Shown here one piece after another: positions 33,252 through 41,562 of a DNA stretch of 64,000 nt; position 1 is the first letter of the stretch; each line of letters starts with the position of its first letter. The stretch covers positions 1 through 64,000 of the forward strand of contig NZ_BARG01000046.1 of the NCBI RefSeq assembly GCF_000376565.1, given 5' to 3'. This DNA comes from Streptomyces hokutonensis. Lineage in GTDB: Bacteria > Actinomycetota > Actinomycetes > Streptomycetales > Streptomycetaceae. Both the position numbers and the translations under genes were made by a program. The notes under the pieces were generated by a model. That model saw only the letters and a list, made by a program, of their open reading frames with translations, had not been told where the DNA came from and did not search any database.

Positions 33252-34527
33252 CAGTAGCGGGTTCGTTGGTGGGTGCGGGTGCGCTGTAGCTGGTCGCGCC
33301 CCGCGGCGGAGCCGCAGATGAATACAGCCCCGCGCCCCTGAGGGACGGCGCTAGCGCGCCGTCCAGATCTGCCCACAGGTCCTCGACATCCTCCAGGCCC
33401 ACCGACAACCGAAGCAGACGGTCGCTCACCCCGGCGCCTCGCCGGTCCGTCTCCTCCACCACCCGATGGCTGATCGACGCCGGATGTTGGATCAGGCTGT
33501 CCACGCTGCCGAGGCTCACCGCCGGGGTGATGAGGCGGACGGCGGCGATGACCTCGTGGGGGTCGCCGTGGGTCTCGAAGGCGATCATCGCGCCGCCGAT
33601 GCGCGGGTAGTGGACGTGCGCCACGCGCGGGTCGGTGGCGAGGCGGCGGGCGAGTTCGGCGGCGGTGGCGGACGCGGCGCGTACGCGGATCGGCAGGGTC
33701 GCGAGGCCGCGCAGCAGCAGATAGCCGGCGAGTGGATGCAGTACGCCTCCGGTCGCGAAGCGGATCTGGCGCAGTCGGCCGGCGAACTCCTCGTCGCAGG
33801 CCACCACGCCCGCCATCACGTCGCCGTGCCCGCCGAGGTACTTGGTGGCGCTGTGCAGGACGAGGCGGGCGCCGTGTTCGGCGGGGCGTTGCAGGACGGG
33901 GGTCGCGAAGGTGTTGTCCGCGAGGAGGGGCACCGAGCCGCAGGAGTGGGCGATGGCACGCAGGTCGAGTTCGGCGAGGGTCGGGTTGGCCGGTGACTCG
34001 ACGACGACAAGACCGGTGTCGGGGCGCAGCGCGTCGGCGATGCCGGCCGGGTCGGTCCAGGTCACCTCGGAGCCGAGCAGTCCGGCGGTGAGCAGGTGGT
34101 CGCTGCAGCCGTAGAGGGGTCGTACCGCCACGACGTGGCGCAGCCCGGTCGAGGCGCGCGCCAGTAGGACGGCGGTCAGGGCCGCCATGCCGCTGGCGAA
34201 GGCGACCGCGCTGTCGGTGCCTTCGAGGCGGGCGAGGGCGGTTTCGAAGCGGGCGACGGTCGGGTTGCCGAGGCGGCCGTAGACGGGCGGGCCGTCGGGT
34301 TCGGCGCCGGTGGTGGCGAAGGCGTCGATGCGGGCGGCCTCGCCACGGCTGTCGTACGACGGGTAGGTGGTCGACAGGTCGATGGGCGGGGCGTGCAGGC
34401 CCTTCCGGGCGAGGTCGTCGCGGCCGGCGTGCACGGCTTCGGTGTCCAGTGCGCGCCGGGCCGGAGAGGAAGGGTGCAGGCTCGTTTGGTCCATGGGGAG
34501 AAGGGTGAACATAAGCCGGGACGACAT
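33220..34527 (-). CDS. Cys/Met-metabolism PLP enzyme (cystathionine gamma-lyase/synthase type)
   Basis: The 435-residue fold-type I PLP enzyme has the N-terminal AVHAGRDDLARKGLHAPP (tetramer/phosphate-binding), YGRLGNPT (cofactor Tyr/Arg loop), SGMAALTAVL, and PLP lysine in LHSATKYLGGHGDVMAG, the CGS/CGL/MGL signature. Substrate class (cystathionine or methionine) cannot be fixed. The divergent Lrp regulator 27 bp away probably controls it. The ATG at 34527 is preferred because GGAG lies 7 nt upstream; 34494 is an alternative. The last 40 or so residues (from about ALAPSLRGAG) are abnormal: they are read antisense through the dispersed repeat at 33272-33350 into the ACT-GNAT gene. Confidence 0.9.
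   Translation of the reverse strand: MSSRLMFTLLPMDQTSLHPSSPARRALDTEAVHAGRDDLARKGLHAPPIDLSTTYPSYDSRGEAARIDAFATTGAEPDGPPVYGRLGNPTVARFETALARLEGTDSAVAFASGMAALTAVLLARASTGLRHVVAVRPLYGCSDHLLTAGLLGSEVTWTDPAGIADALRPDTGLVVVESPANPTLAELDLRAIAHSCGSVPLLADNTFATPVLQRPAEHGARLVLHSATKYLGGHGDVMAGVVACDEEFAGRLRQIRFATGGVLHPLAGYLLLRGLATLPIRVRAASATAAELARRLATDPRVAHVHYPRIGGAMIAFETHGDPHEVIAAVRLITPAVSLGSVDSLIQHPASISHRVVEETDRRGAGVSDRLLRLSVGLEDVEDLWADLDGALAPSLRGAGLYSSAAPPRGATSYSAPAPTNEPATATALRPSRTP
33272..33350. repeat. dispersed GC-rich repeat, copy 2
   Basis: GTAGCTGGTCGCGCC through GCGGCGGAGCCGC to CCCCGCGCCCCTGA, matching copy 1 (19629-19701) almost throughout. It lies inside the extended 3' end of the PLP-enzyme reading frame and 20 bp past the end of the convergent ACT-GNAT gene. 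Confidence 0.8.
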
Positions 34528-34554
34528 GACAGATCTCCGTGTTACGTTCGGCGG

Positions 34555-35049
34555 ATGACCGACTCTGTCGTACTCGATCCGGTGGATCTTCATCTGCTGC
34601 GGTTGTTGCAGAACGACGCCCGGGCGACGTATCGCGATCTGGCCGCGCAGGTCGGGGTCGCGCCGTCGACGTGTCTGGACCGGGTGGCGCGGTTGCGCCG
34701 GGCCGGGGTGATCCTCGGGCATCAACTGCGGCTCGATCCGGCGAAGTTGGGGCGCGGTCTGGAGGCGCTGCTGTCGGTGCAGGTCAGGCCGCACCGACGG
34801 GAGTTGGTGGGGCCGTTCGTGGAGCGGGTGCGGGCGTTGCCCGAGTCGCGGACCGTGTTCCATCTGACCGGGCCGGACGACTATCTGATCCATGTGGCCG
34901 TCGCGGACATGGCCGACTTGCAGCGGCTGGTCCTGGACGAGTTCACGTCACAGCGGGAAGTGGCGCGCGTGGAGACCCGGTTGATCTTCCAGCAGTGGGA
35001 CTGCGGGCCCTTGCTACCGCTTGCCACGCCCGTAGCTGAATCGGGGTGA
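34555..35049 (+). CDS. Lrp/AsnC-family regulator
   Basis: The 164-residue protein has an N-terminal AsnC winged helix (about 8-65; LDPVDLHLLRLLQNDARATYRDLAAQVGVAPSTCLDRVARLR) and a C-terminal RAM/ligand domain (about 70-150) with the dimer strand FHLTGPDDYLIHVAVADM. It is divergent from the Cys/Met PLP enzyme, so it probably senses a sulfur or other amino acid and controls that gene. TACGTT at 34543-34548 lies 6 nt before the ATG, with no ribosome-binding site, so a leaderless message is likely. Confidence 0.93.
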   Translation: MTDSVVLDPVDLHLLRLLQNDARATYRDLAAQVGVAPSTCLDRVARLRRAGVILGHQLRLDPAKLGRGLEALLSVQVRPHRRELVGPFVERVRALPESRTVFHLTGPDDYLIHVAVADMADLQRLVLDEFTSQREVARVETRLIFQQWDCGPLLPLATPVAESG

Positions 35050-35082
35050 CGGGGAGAAGTCCCAGGTACGAGGATGGTCTCC

Positions 35083-36774
35083 ATGTCGCAGACCAATACC
35101 CCGCTGCCCCGGCAGGTCGCCGACGCCTACGTCGACGATCTCATCGCCCTCAACCCGGTCATCGGTACGTATCTCGGCGTGAAGGAGAGTTCGAGCGGGC
35201 TGCCCGATCTCTCCCCCGCAGGTCAGGAACGACTCGCGGAGCTTCAGCGGGCGACCCTCGCGAAGCTCGACGAGGCAGAGCGCCGACCCGGCGCGGACAG
35301 TGGTGTCGAGCGCCGGTGCGCGCGCCTGCTGCGCGAGCGGCTGACCGCCGCACTCGGTGTGCACGACACGGAGGAGGGTCTGCGCGAGGTGGGCAACATG
35401 CACACCCCCGCGCACTCGGTGCGTGATGTGTTCACGGTGACTCCGGCGGAGACCGAAGAGGACTGGGCGGCGATCGCCGAGCGGCTGCGCGCGGTGCCCA
35501 CCGCGCTGGCCGGCTACCGCGAGTCCCTCCAACTGGGCCTGGACCGCAAGCTGTTCGCGGGCCCGCGCCCGACGGCCACGTTCATCGGCCAGCTCACCGA
35601 GTGGTCGGACCCGGACGGCGAGGGGCGTGGCTGGTACGAGGACTTCGCCTCGGCCGGACCCGAGTCCCTGCGCGCCGAGCTGGACGAGGCCGCCCGCGGG
35701 GCGACCGCGGCCCTGGTGGAACTGCGGGACTGGATGCGGGACGTGTACGCGCCGGCGATCGAGGGCGCGCCGAACACGGTGGGCCGTGAGCGGTACGCGC
35801 GCTGGGCCCGCTACTACAACGGTACGGAGCTGAACCTCGACGAGGCGTACGCGTACGGCTGGTCCGAGTACCACCGGCTGCTCGCGGAGATGAAGCGGGA
35901 GGCCGAGAAGATCCTCCCCGGCGCCGAGACCCCGTGGGTGGCGCTCGCCCACCTCGACGAGCACGGGCGGCACATCGAGGGTGTCGACGAGGTCCGTGAC
36001 TGGCTCCAGAGCGTGATGGACCGGGCGATCGAGGAGCTGGACGGCACTCACTTCGAACTCGCCGAGCGGGTACGGCGGGTGGAGTCGCGGATCGCGCCCG
36101 CGGGCAGTGCGGCGGCGCCGTACTACACGTCACCCTCGCAGGACTTCTCGCGGCCTGGCCGCACCTGGCTGCCGACCATGGGGCAGACCCGGTTCCCGGT
36201 CTACGACCTCGTCTCGACCTGGTACCACGAGGGCGTCCCCGGCCATCACCTCCAGCTCGCCCAGTGGGCGCACGTCGCCGAGGACCTGTCCCGCTACCAG
36301 GCGTCCGTCGGCATGGTCAGCGCCAACGCCGAGGGCTGGGCCCTGTACGCCGAGCAACTGATGGACGAGCTGGGCTACTTGGCCGACGCGGAGGAGCGGC
36401 TCGGCTTCCTGGACGGGCAGATGATGCGGGCCACCCGGATCATCGTCGACATCGGCATGCACCTGGAGCTGGAGATCCCGGCGGACTCGCCGTTCCATCC
36501 CGGTGAGCGGTGGACGCCCGAGCTGGCGCAGGAGTTCTTCGGAGCGCACAGCAGCCGTCCGGCGGACTTCGTGGAGAGCGAGCTGACCCGCTATCTCACC
36601 ATCCCGGGCCAGGCCATCGGCTACAAACTCGGCCAGCGGGCCTGGCTGTTGGGCCGGGAGAACGCGCGGCAGCGGCACGGCGAGGACTTCGACCTGAAGG
36701 CCTGGCACATGGCCGCGCTGTCGCAGGGTTCACTCGGCCTCGACGACCTGGTGGACGAGTTGTCGCAGCTCTGA
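35083..36774 (+). CDS. DUF885 metallopeptidase-like protein
   Basis: The 563-residue helical protein belongs to the DUF885 family, which is related to M32/M3-like zinc peptidases. The putative metal site is TWYHEGVPGHHLQLAQW, with HE and a following HH and a downstream Glu in NAEGWALYAEQLMDELGY (about residues 384-430). No signal peptide, so cytoplasmic. Two upstream ATGs are in frame; 35083 (SQTNTPLPRQ) is chosen because GAGG lies about 9 nt before it, while 35074 would leave no room. Probably a peptidase, substrate unknown. It follows the Lrp gene by about 30 bp and may be co-transcribed. Confidence 0.85.
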   Translation: MSQTNTPLPRQVADAYVDDLIALNPVIGTYLGVKESSSGLPDLSPAGQERLAELQRATLAKLDEAERRPGADSGVERRCARLLRERLTAALGVHDTEEGLREVGNMHTPAHSVRDVFTVTPAETEEDWAAIAERLRAVPTALAGYRESLQLGLDRKLFAGPRPTATFIGQLTEWSDPDGEGRGWYEDFASAGPESLRAELDEAARGATAALVELRDWMRDVYAPAIEGAPNTVGRERYARWARYYNGTELNLDEAYAYGWSEYHRLLAEMKREAEKILPGAETPWVALAHLDEHGRHIEGVDEVRDWLQSVMDRAIEELDGTHFELAERVRRVESRIAPAGSAAAPYYTSPSQDFSRPGRTWLPTMGQTRFPVYDLVSTWYHEGVPGHHLQLAQWAHVAEDLSRYQASVGMVSANAEGWALYAEQLMDELGYLADAEERLGFLDGQMMRATRIIVDIGMHLELEIPADSPFHPGERWTPELAQEFFGAHSSRPADFVESELTRYLTIPGQAIGYKLGQRAWLLGRENARQRHGEDFDLKAWHMAALSQGSLGLDDLVDELSQL

Positions 36775-36783
36775 CGTCGACAC

Positions 36784-36858
36784 CCTGGGCCGAAGTCCCA
36801 TCAGCCCCAGGCCAGTTGGCGCCTGGGACCGAAGTCCCGTCGACCCCAGGTCAGTTGG
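36784..36858. repeat. 36/37-bp direct repeat at the convergent DUF885/Imm21 junction
   Basis: Two copies, 36784-36819 and 36822-36858, about 85% identical, sharing CGAAGTCCC and CCCCAGG...CAGTTGG. Each has CCTGGG...CCCAGG ends that could fold as a hairpin. The second copy contains the Imm21 stop codon, so the pair may form a bidirectional terminator. Confidence 0.7.
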
Positions 36859-37369
36859 GAAGTCGTCGCAGTTGCACAAGACCCAGCCAGGTCTCCGGGC
36901 CCGGCTGGGCACGGCCCGCGCGGACGGCGTAGCGTCCCGGTTCCAGGTCGACCTTCAGATGCTCGGTGCCCTCGGAGTCCCGCCCGGGCCACGCCGAGTC
37001 GAACAGGACCAGCGGTCCGGGTACGTCCCACCGCACCTCGTTCTCCCAGGTCGCGCCGGCGAGCGCGGCGGGCACTCCGGCCAGCACCTCGGCCTCGGAG
37101 TCCGCGGCACACCACCGTACGAACGTGCCGTGCTCCGGCAGGAAGGCCGTCGAGGCGGGTTCGTCGCCCAGGACCAGGGCCGCACTGTCCCCCACCGGCA
37201 GCAGGCCGACATCCCCGCCGACCTCGCACGCCCGGTCGTAGTCCGAGGCCAGTTCGTCGCCGTCTGCTCCCGTCCAGAACGGCAGCACCGTCTCCGGTAC
37301 CGCTATGAGCGGCCCGCCGCCCGATTCCACCCACTGCACCGCCGTGTCCGGCTCTGCGTATCGCGCCAT
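36851..37369 (-). CDS. immunity-21-like protein
   Basis: The 172-residue protein fits the Imm21 family seen in actinomycetes: an N-terminal WVESGGGPLIAVPETVLPFW segment, a DYDRACEV helix and a C-terminal GPETWLGLVQLRRLPN strand. Imm21 members are predicted immunity proteins for polymorphic toxins. No cognate toxin gene is seen within several kilobases, so this may be an orphan or have another job. Acidic and soluble. TAGGTT at 37376-37381 (minus strand) is 6 nt upstream of the ATG, again predicting leaderless transcription. Confidence 0.72.
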   Translation of the reverse strand: MARYAEPDTAVQWVESGGGPLIAVPETVLPFWTGADGDELASDYDRACEVGGDVGLLPVGDSAALVLGDEPASTAFLPEHGTFVRWCAADSEAEVLAGVPAALAGATWENEVRWDVPGPLVLFDSAWPGRDSEGTEHLKVDLEPGRYAVRAGRAQPGPETWLGLVQLRRLPN

Positions 37370-37375
37370 GGGCAG

Positions 37376-37381
37376 AACCTA
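37376..37381 (-). promoter_or_regulatory. -10 element of the Imm21 gene
   Basis: TAGGTT on the minus strand, followed by exactly 6 nt (CTGCCC) and then the ATG at 37369, with no purine-rich ribosome-binding sequence. Confidence 0.5.
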
Positions 37382-37463
37382 ACGCACAGCGAGCCCACAT
37401 GTTCATGGTTCGAGCTGCCGCGCGCGCCGCCAACTCGCTTACCGGTAGAGCCCGTTCGCGGCT

Positions 37464-37904
37464 TCAGCAGCCGCAGTCGCCCGCACCCACCGGCGCCGTC
37501 AGCGGGTCGGCCGCGCGCCGTTCCCGCCCTTCCCAGGTCTCGAACTCGAAGCCCTCGCGCACCCAGTACTCGAAGCCGCCGAGCATCTCCCGTACCTGGT
37601 AACCGAGTTCGGCGAGGGCGAGGGCCGCGCGGGTGGCGCCGTTGCAGCCGGGGCCCCAGCAGTACGTCACCACCGGCACGGATCTGTCGAGGAGCCGCCC
37701 GGCCTGTTCGGGGATGAGCGCGGTGGGGAGGTGGACCGCTCCGGGGATGTGGCCCTGGTCCCAGGACTCGGTGGAGCGTGAGTCCACGAGGACGAAAGCG
37801 GGATCGCCGGAAGCGAGCGCGGCGGCGACGTCGGAGACGTCGGTGTGGAAGGCGAGGCTCGCGCGGAAGTGGGCGGCGGCTGCCGCGGGGGTGGTGCTGC
37901 TCAT
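37464..37904 (-). CDS. rhodanese-like sulfurtransferase
   Basis: The 146-residue single-domain rhodanese carries the CH2A-like strand VLVDSRSTESWDQGHIPGAVHLP (quoted in parts: VLVDSRSTESW, GHIPGAVHLP) and catalytic Cys in VTYCWGPGCNGATRAA (about 88-103), a CxxGxxCNGA loop typical of a small rhodanese/CdsH-like group rather than the CRxGxR type. It transfers sulfane sulfur to thiols or cyanide. The ATG at 37904 is preferred; an upstream GTG at 37922 would add six residues. It is divergent from an Lrp regulator whose spacer holds a 14-bp dyad. Confidence 0.88.
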   Translation of the reverse strand: MSSTTPAAAAAHFRASLAFHTDVSDVAAALASGDPAFVLVDSRSTESWDQGHIPGAVHLPTALIPEQAGRLLDRSVPVVTYCWGPGCNGATRAALALAELGYQVREMLGGFEYWVREGFEFETWEGRERRAADPLTAPVGAGDCGC

Positions 37905-37925
37905 GGATGACCGGCCTTTCACCGA

Positions 37926-37939
37926 GGTGTCCTGACACC
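37926..37939. promoter_or_regulatory. dyad GGTGTC-CT-GACACC upstream of the rhodanese gene
   Basis: A perfect 6-bp inverted repeat with a 2-bp centre, 22 bp before the rhodanese start and about 90 bp before the Lrp start. It sits where a repressor or the adjacent Lrp-family regulator could control the rhodanese gene. Confidence 0.5.
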
Positions 37940-38030
37940 CGGAAATCTACGGTCGACGGCCGGGCCCCTGAAGTGCCGATTCCCGGCGTCCCGCTTGATC
38001 CGCCGGGGATTCCCCTGCTATTTCTCAGGT

Positions 38031-38477
38031 ATGACCGCGTATTCCCCGGACGCCACCGACTGGCGCATCCTCGACGTCCTCCAGCGGGAGGGCCGGGCGG
38101 GTTTCGCCGAGCTGGCCCGTGCCGTGTCCATGTCCGCGAGCGCGGTCACCGAGCGGGTGCGACGACTGGAGGAGGCGGGGGTGATCCAGGGGTACACGGC
38201 GGTCGTGGACCCGGAACGGCTCGGCCTGCCGATCCTGGCGTTCGTGCGGCTGCGCTATCCGAACGGCAACTACAAGCCGTTCCACGACCTGGTCGCGGTG
38301 ACGCCGGAGATCCTGGAAGCGCATCACATCACGGGCGACGACTGCTTCATGATCAAGGTCGCGGCCCGCTCGATGCGCCACCTGGAGGAGGTGTCGGGGC
38401 GGATCGGCGCGCTGGGCTCGGTGACCACGAGCGTCGTCTACTCCTCACCGCTCCCCCGCCGCCCGCTGGGTCGCTGA
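38031..38477 (+). CDS. Lrp/AsnC-family regulator
   Basis: The 148-residue protein has an AsnC HTH (about 7-60; TDWRILDVLQREGRAGFAELARAVSMSASAVTERVRRLE) and a RAM domain (about 65-145; FVRLRYPNGNYKPF and HHITGDDCFMIKVAARSM). It probably controls the divergent rhodanese, the layout of Lrp regulators that respond to cysteine or related sulfur compounds; the sequence does not reveal the ligand. There is no strong ribosome-binding site, and TATTTC about 6 nt before the ATG may be a leaderless -10. Confidence 0.92.
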   Translation: MTAYSPDATDWRILDVLQREGRAGFAELARAVSMSASAVTERVRRLEEAGVIQGYTAVVDPERLGLPILAFVRLRYPNGNYKPFHDLVAVTPEILEAHHITGDDCFMIKVAARSMRHLEEVSGRIGALGSVTTSVVYSSPLPRRPLGR

Positions 38478-38479
38478 CC

Positions 38480-41473
38480 TCACTGACCCCGCTGCCGTAC
38501 GGCCGACCCGGCGCGCCCCTTCACGACCTCCAGCTGCGCGTGGATGCGGCGCCGCAGGTCGGCGACATGGCTGACGATGCCGACGCTGCGGTCCCTCTCG
38601 CGCAGTGAGTCGAGGACGTCGAGGACCTCGTCGAGGGTCTGCTCGTCGAGGCTGCCGAAGCCCTCGTCGATGAAGAGGGTGTCGAGCCGGACCCCGCCGG
38701 CCTCGTCGGTGACCACGTCCGCGAGTCCGAGCGCGAGGGCGAGCGAGGCGAAGAACGTCTCGCCGCCGGACAGCGTCGCCGTGTCCCGCTCCCGCCCGGT
38801 CCAGGCGTCCACGACATGCAGCCCGAGTCCGCTGCGGCCGCGCCCGGCCCGGTCGTCGGAGTGGACGAGGGTGTAGCGCCCTGACGACATGCGCCGCAGT
38901 CGTACGGTCGCGGCGGCGGCCACCTGTTCCAGGCGGGCGGCGAGGACGTACGACTCCAGGCGCATCCGGCGTTCGTTGTCCGCCGAGGTGCCCGCGGTGA
39001 GGGCGGCGAGGCGGGCCACCCGGTCGTACTCCTCGCGCAGCGGCGCCAGTTGGCGTGCCCCGGCCGCCGACCGGGCGGAGAGCCGGTCGAGTTCGGTGCA
39101 GCGCCGGGCCGCCGCGTCGCGCGCGGAGGCCGCGTCCCGGGTCCGCCGCTCGGCCGCGCCCGCGGTGCGCTCCGCCAAGTCCAGGTCGGCGGCGGCCTGT
39201 TGGGCGGCTGCCACGGTGTCTTCCTCCGCGAGGACCGCCCGTACGGCGGCCTCCTCCGACTGCCAGGCGTCCAGGCGCCGTTGGAGTTCGCGATGGGCGG
39301 TGTCGTCGAGGAGGGCGTCGGCGGCCGCCTGCGGGGTCTCGAACCCGGCACGGAAGGCCGCGTCGGCCAGCCGCGCGTCGGCGTCCTTGAGGCGCTGCGC
39401 GGTGTCCTCGGCGACCCGTGCGGTGTCGGCGGCGTCGGTGAGCAGCGCGGCCTGCCGCTCCAGTTGCGCGGCGCGCGCCGCCACGCTGTCGGCGGTGCCC
39501 CGCGTCTGCGTCAACTCCTCTTCCAGCGAGGCGCGTTCGCGGTCGAGGGTGTCGCGGAGGGTCGTACGGGAGGCGGCTCTGAGGGCGGCCTGCTGCTGGA
39601 TACCGGTCCGCCGGTCGTGCTCCTGCTCGGCCTGTCGCAGTTCCTCGGTCGCGGGGTGCAGCCAGGACGCGTCCCGGCGCGCCTGCTCGTACAGCCGCTC
39701 CAACTCCGCTACTTCATCGGCGAGTTGATCGGTGGGCGTGTCTCCGGCCTCCGCGGTGGCGGCGGCGAGTGCTTCCCGTACGAGGCCGAGGCGGCGCTCG
39801 GCCTCGGTGCGCTGTTCGTCGGCGTGCTGGTGGGCGGTGAGGGCCTGTTCCTCGGCCGCGCGGTCGACGTGTTCCGCGGACTTGCGGGCGGGCGCGGGAT
39901 GTTCGGAGGCTCCGCAGACCGCGCAGGGTTCGCCGTCGGTGAGGTGGGCGGCGAGTTCGGCGGCGATGCCGTTCAGCCGCTGTTCCTTGAGGTCGAGCCA
40001 GTGGGTGCGGGCCTCGACGGCGCGTTCGGCAAGGGCGAGCACCTGCCGCTGGGCGTCCTCCGTGTCACCGGCGAACTGGTCCCGCTGCCGGGCCGCCCGG
40101 AGCCGCCGCTCGGCGGGCTCGCGGCGCACGGCGAGCTGTTCGGCCCGGCTCGCGGCCTCCTGAGCTGACTCGATCCGCGTCCGCAGCTCCGCGCGCTTGG
40201 TGTCCCACCCGGCGAGCCAGGCCTCGGCCTCCTGCCGTACGTCCTCGTCGGCGCGCTCCTGCCGGTCCAACTCGGCGCGTTCCACACCGAGTTCGGACAG
40301 GCGCTGTTCGGCACGGCGGGCCGACTCCAGGCCGCCCAGCTCCTCGGCGGCCCGGCGGGCGGCGGCGGTGAGCCCGGCCGCTCCGGCGTCCGCGAAGGAC
40401 TCCGGCAGCAGGTCACGCGCGCGTGCCTCGGCCCGGGCGGCCTCCCGGTGCTCGGTCTCGGCGGCCTCCCGCAGCTCCAGCGCCGGCGCCACCGCCTCCG
40501 CCTTGCGCGCCCGCTCCATCCGCGCCTGCGCCTGCCGATAGCCGTCGGCGCGCTCCTCCAGAAGCGCGGCCCGCTGCCGGGCCTGCGCGAACCGCTGTTG
40601 CAGGCGCGCCAGTTCGCGTACGTCGGCAAGCTCGCGGTCGGCGGCGGACCGGGCGGACTCGGCGGCGGTGAGGCGGCTGTGCGCGATGGTCAGCTGTTCG
40701 CGCGCGGTGCTGCGGGCGACGGCCGCCGCGCCCAACACCTCGGCGGCGAGGCCGGGTTCGCCGGGTGCGAGGTCCGGCAGCTCCATGGCGTTCCCGGCGG
40801 CCTGCTGCATGCGGTGCGCGTCGGCCAGCAACTCGGCGTCGCCCTGGCGGACTTGGGCCTCCGTGGCGCGCCGCCGCTCAGCGAGCCGCTTCTCGACCTC
40901 GGCGAAGCGGTGGGTGTCGAAGAGCCGGCCGAGCAGCTTGCCGCGCGCCTCGGCGTCGGAGCGCAGGAACCGCGCGAACTCGCCCTGGGGCAGCAGCACG
41001 ACCTGGCAGAACTGCTCCCGGCTCATCCCCAGCAGCTGGGTGATCTCCTCGCCGATCTCCTGGTGCGAGCGGCTGAGGTCCTTCCAGGTGCCGGCCGTCG
41101 CGTCGTACTCGCGCAGCCAGCTCTGTGCCTTGTCGACCGTGGTCCCGGGACCGCCCTTCTTCTTGGGGCGCTCCCAGGGCGGCTGCCGGGTGAGTTCCAA
41201 CCGCCGCCCGGCGACGGTCAGTTCGAGCCGGACCTCGGTGCGGGTGGCGGGCGCCGCGTGGTCGCTGCGCAGGGTGAGCCCCTGGCCGCTCTGGCGGACG
41301 CCGGGCACCGAGCCGTAGAGCGCGTAGCACACGGCGTCGAGGACGGAGGTCTTGCCGGCGCCGGTCGGCCCGTGCAGGAGGAAGAGGCCGGCGGAGGACA
41401 GTTCGTCGAAGTCGACGGTCTGCGAGCCGCCGAAGGGTCCGAAGGCGGTGATGTCGAGCCGGTGCAGCCTCAT
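38480..41473 (-). CDS. sbcC: exonuclease SbcCD subunit C
   Basis: The 997-residue SMC-like ATPase of the SbcCD (Mre11-Rad50-like) nuclease processes DNA hairpins and protein-blocked double-strand ends. Walker A GPTGAGKTS (35-43), long coiled-coil arms (about 180-500 and 540-840) and a zinc hook CAVC in GEPCAVCGASEHPAP (about 520) bridging two molecules. The ABC signature LSGGETFFASLALALGLADV and Walker B LDTLFIDEGFGSLDEQTL lie near 880-940. The ATG at 41473 gives MRLHRLDITAFGPFGG, the family N-terminus. Downstream of sbcD on the same strand, with 79 bp between that consists largely of a 24-bp tandem repeat. Confidence 0.95.
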   Translation of the reverse strand: MRLHRLDITAFGPFGGSQTVDFDELSSAGLFLLHGPTGAGKTSVLDAVCYALYGSVPGVRQSGQGLTLRSDHAAPATRTEVRLELTVAGRRLELTRQPPWERPKKKGGPGTTVDKAQSWLREYDATAGTWKDLSRSHQEIGEEITQLLGMSREQFCQVVLLPQGEFARFLRSDAEARGKLLGRLFDTHRFAEVEKRLAERRRATEAQVRQGDAELLADAHRMQQAAGNAMELPDLAPGEPGLAAEVLGAAAVARSTAREQLTIAHSRLTAAESARSAADRELADVRELARLQQRFAQARQRAALLEERADGYRQAQARMERARKAEAVAPALELREAAETEHREAARAEARARDLLPESFADAGAAGLTAAARRAAEELGGLESARRAEQRLSELGVERAELDRQERADEDVRQEAEAWLAGWDTKRAELRTRIESAQEAASRAEQLAVRREPAERRLRAARQRDQFAGDTEDAQRQVLALAERAVEARTHWLDLKEQRLNGIAAELAAHLTDGEPCAVCGASEHPAPARKSAEHVDRAAEEQALTAHQHADEQRTEAERRLGLVREALAAATAEAGDTPTDQLADEVAELERLYEQARRDASWLHPATEELRQAEQEHDRRTGIQQQAALRAASRTTLRDTLDRERASLEEELTQTRGTADSVAARAAQLERQAALLTDAADTARVAEDTAQRLKDADARLADAAFRAGFETPQAAADALLDDTAHRELQRRLDAWQSEEAAVRAVLAEEDTVAAAQQAAADLDLAERTAGAAERRTRDAASARDAAARRCTELDRLSARSAAGARQLAPLREEYDRVARLAALTAGTSADNERRMRLESYVLAARLEQVAAAATVRLRRMSSGRYTLVHSDDRAGRGRSGLGLHVVDAWTGRERDTATLSGGETFFASLALALGLADVVTDEAGGVRLDTLFIDEGFGSLDEQTLDEVLDVLDSLRERDRSVGIVSHVADLRRRIHAQLEVVKGRAGSAVRQRGQ

Positions 41474-41490
41474 CGCACACCCCCTCCTGC

Positions 41491-41562
41491 CGAGAACCGC
41501 GCGCTCACTCGCGCAGAGGGCCGCGCACTCACGCGCGCCGAGGGCCACGCGTTCACGGCGTC
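41491..41562. repeat. 24-bp tandem repeat, 3 copies, in the sbcD-sbcC spacer
   Basis: Units 41491-41514, 41515-41538 and 41539-41562 share a CGAGnnCCnCGC...CTCACnCGCGC pattern; the third reaches into the 3' end of sbcD. The period is 24, a multiple of three. The 79-bp spacer is unusual because sbcD and sbcC normally overlap or abut. Confidence 0.75.
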
